Below are positions 63,951 through 64,000 of a stretch of DNA of 64,000 nucleotides, piece by piece. Below the pieces are notes generated by a model that saw only the letters and a list, made by a program, of their open reading frames with translations, was not told the origin of the DNA and made no database searches. Within the stretch, counting starts at the first letter, position 1. Each line of letters begins with the position of its first letter. The stretch is from Bursaphelenchus xylophilus (lineage: Eukaryota; Nematoda; Chromadorea; Rhabditida; Aphelenchoididae), in assembly GCA_904066235.2 (NCBI GenBank), contig CAJFCV020000004.1, positions 3,162,001 through 3,226,000 of the forward strand, in the 5' to 3' direction. Both the position numbers and the translations under genes were made by a program.

Positions 63951-64000
63951 TATATTTCTCAATTTGTGCCTGTGGTCTGTCTAGGTTGAAAATAAATTTT

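Noticed and set aside
1..64000. CRISPR arrays, rRNA genes or bacterial operons
   Set aside because: No direct-repeat/spacer pattern or rRNA core is seen, and the genes are spliced nematode genes.

Overview
The window is nematode nuclear DNA. It has spliced genes with very short introns, TTTCAG-type 3' splice sites, candidate trans-splice acceptors just upstream of start codons, and two gene families typical of nematodes. One is seven-transmembrane chemoreceptors of the SRH/SRI type (Str superfamily), recognised by the closing HGC-DF-MIYFITPYRRKL signature. The other is small secreted transthyretin-like (TTL) proteins. I cannot name the species from sequence alone. | Layout: 1-1585 is the 3' part of a Gln/Asn-rich gene; 1.6-4.9 kb is repeats, including a 1.54 kb fold-back element; 4.9-5.3 kb is a small secreted peptide gene. 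From 5.8 to 46 kb runs a tandem array of chemoreceptor genes: twelve on the plus strand, one divergent paralogue on the minus strand (30.8-33.3 kb), and three decayed exon-1 fragments. Two more chemoreceptors lie at 51.3-52.9 (minus) and 54.5-55.7 kb (plus). TTL genes, all on the minus strand, flank these two: three at 46.6-50.3 kb and seven, one a pseudogene, at 56.2-63.1 kb. The window closes with a six-cysteine secreted peptide of CS-alpha-beta pattern. | The chemoreceptors share one design: exon 1 (116 codons, TM1-3), exon 2 (TM4), exon 3 (extracellular loop plus TM5) and exon 4 (TM6-7). Paralogues differ by intron loss, GC-AG introns, introns as short as 32 bp and damaged splice acceptors. 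| The array is packed with DNA transposons: 13 copies of a TA-flanked CAGTG MITE, mostly in introns and sometimes within about 10 nt of a splice site; a PIF/Harbinger-like family with 3-bp TNA target duplications; a hAT MITE with a perfect 8-bp duplication; mariner relics; and two solo LTRs. Notable events are a transposon end supplying the last codons of one receptor, the same nested insertion found twice at an identical TCA, an in-frame splice-acceptor shift, and a cysteine pair present only in the second TTL array. Exon boundaries were placed by splice consensus plus paralogue length and phase, not by transcripts.
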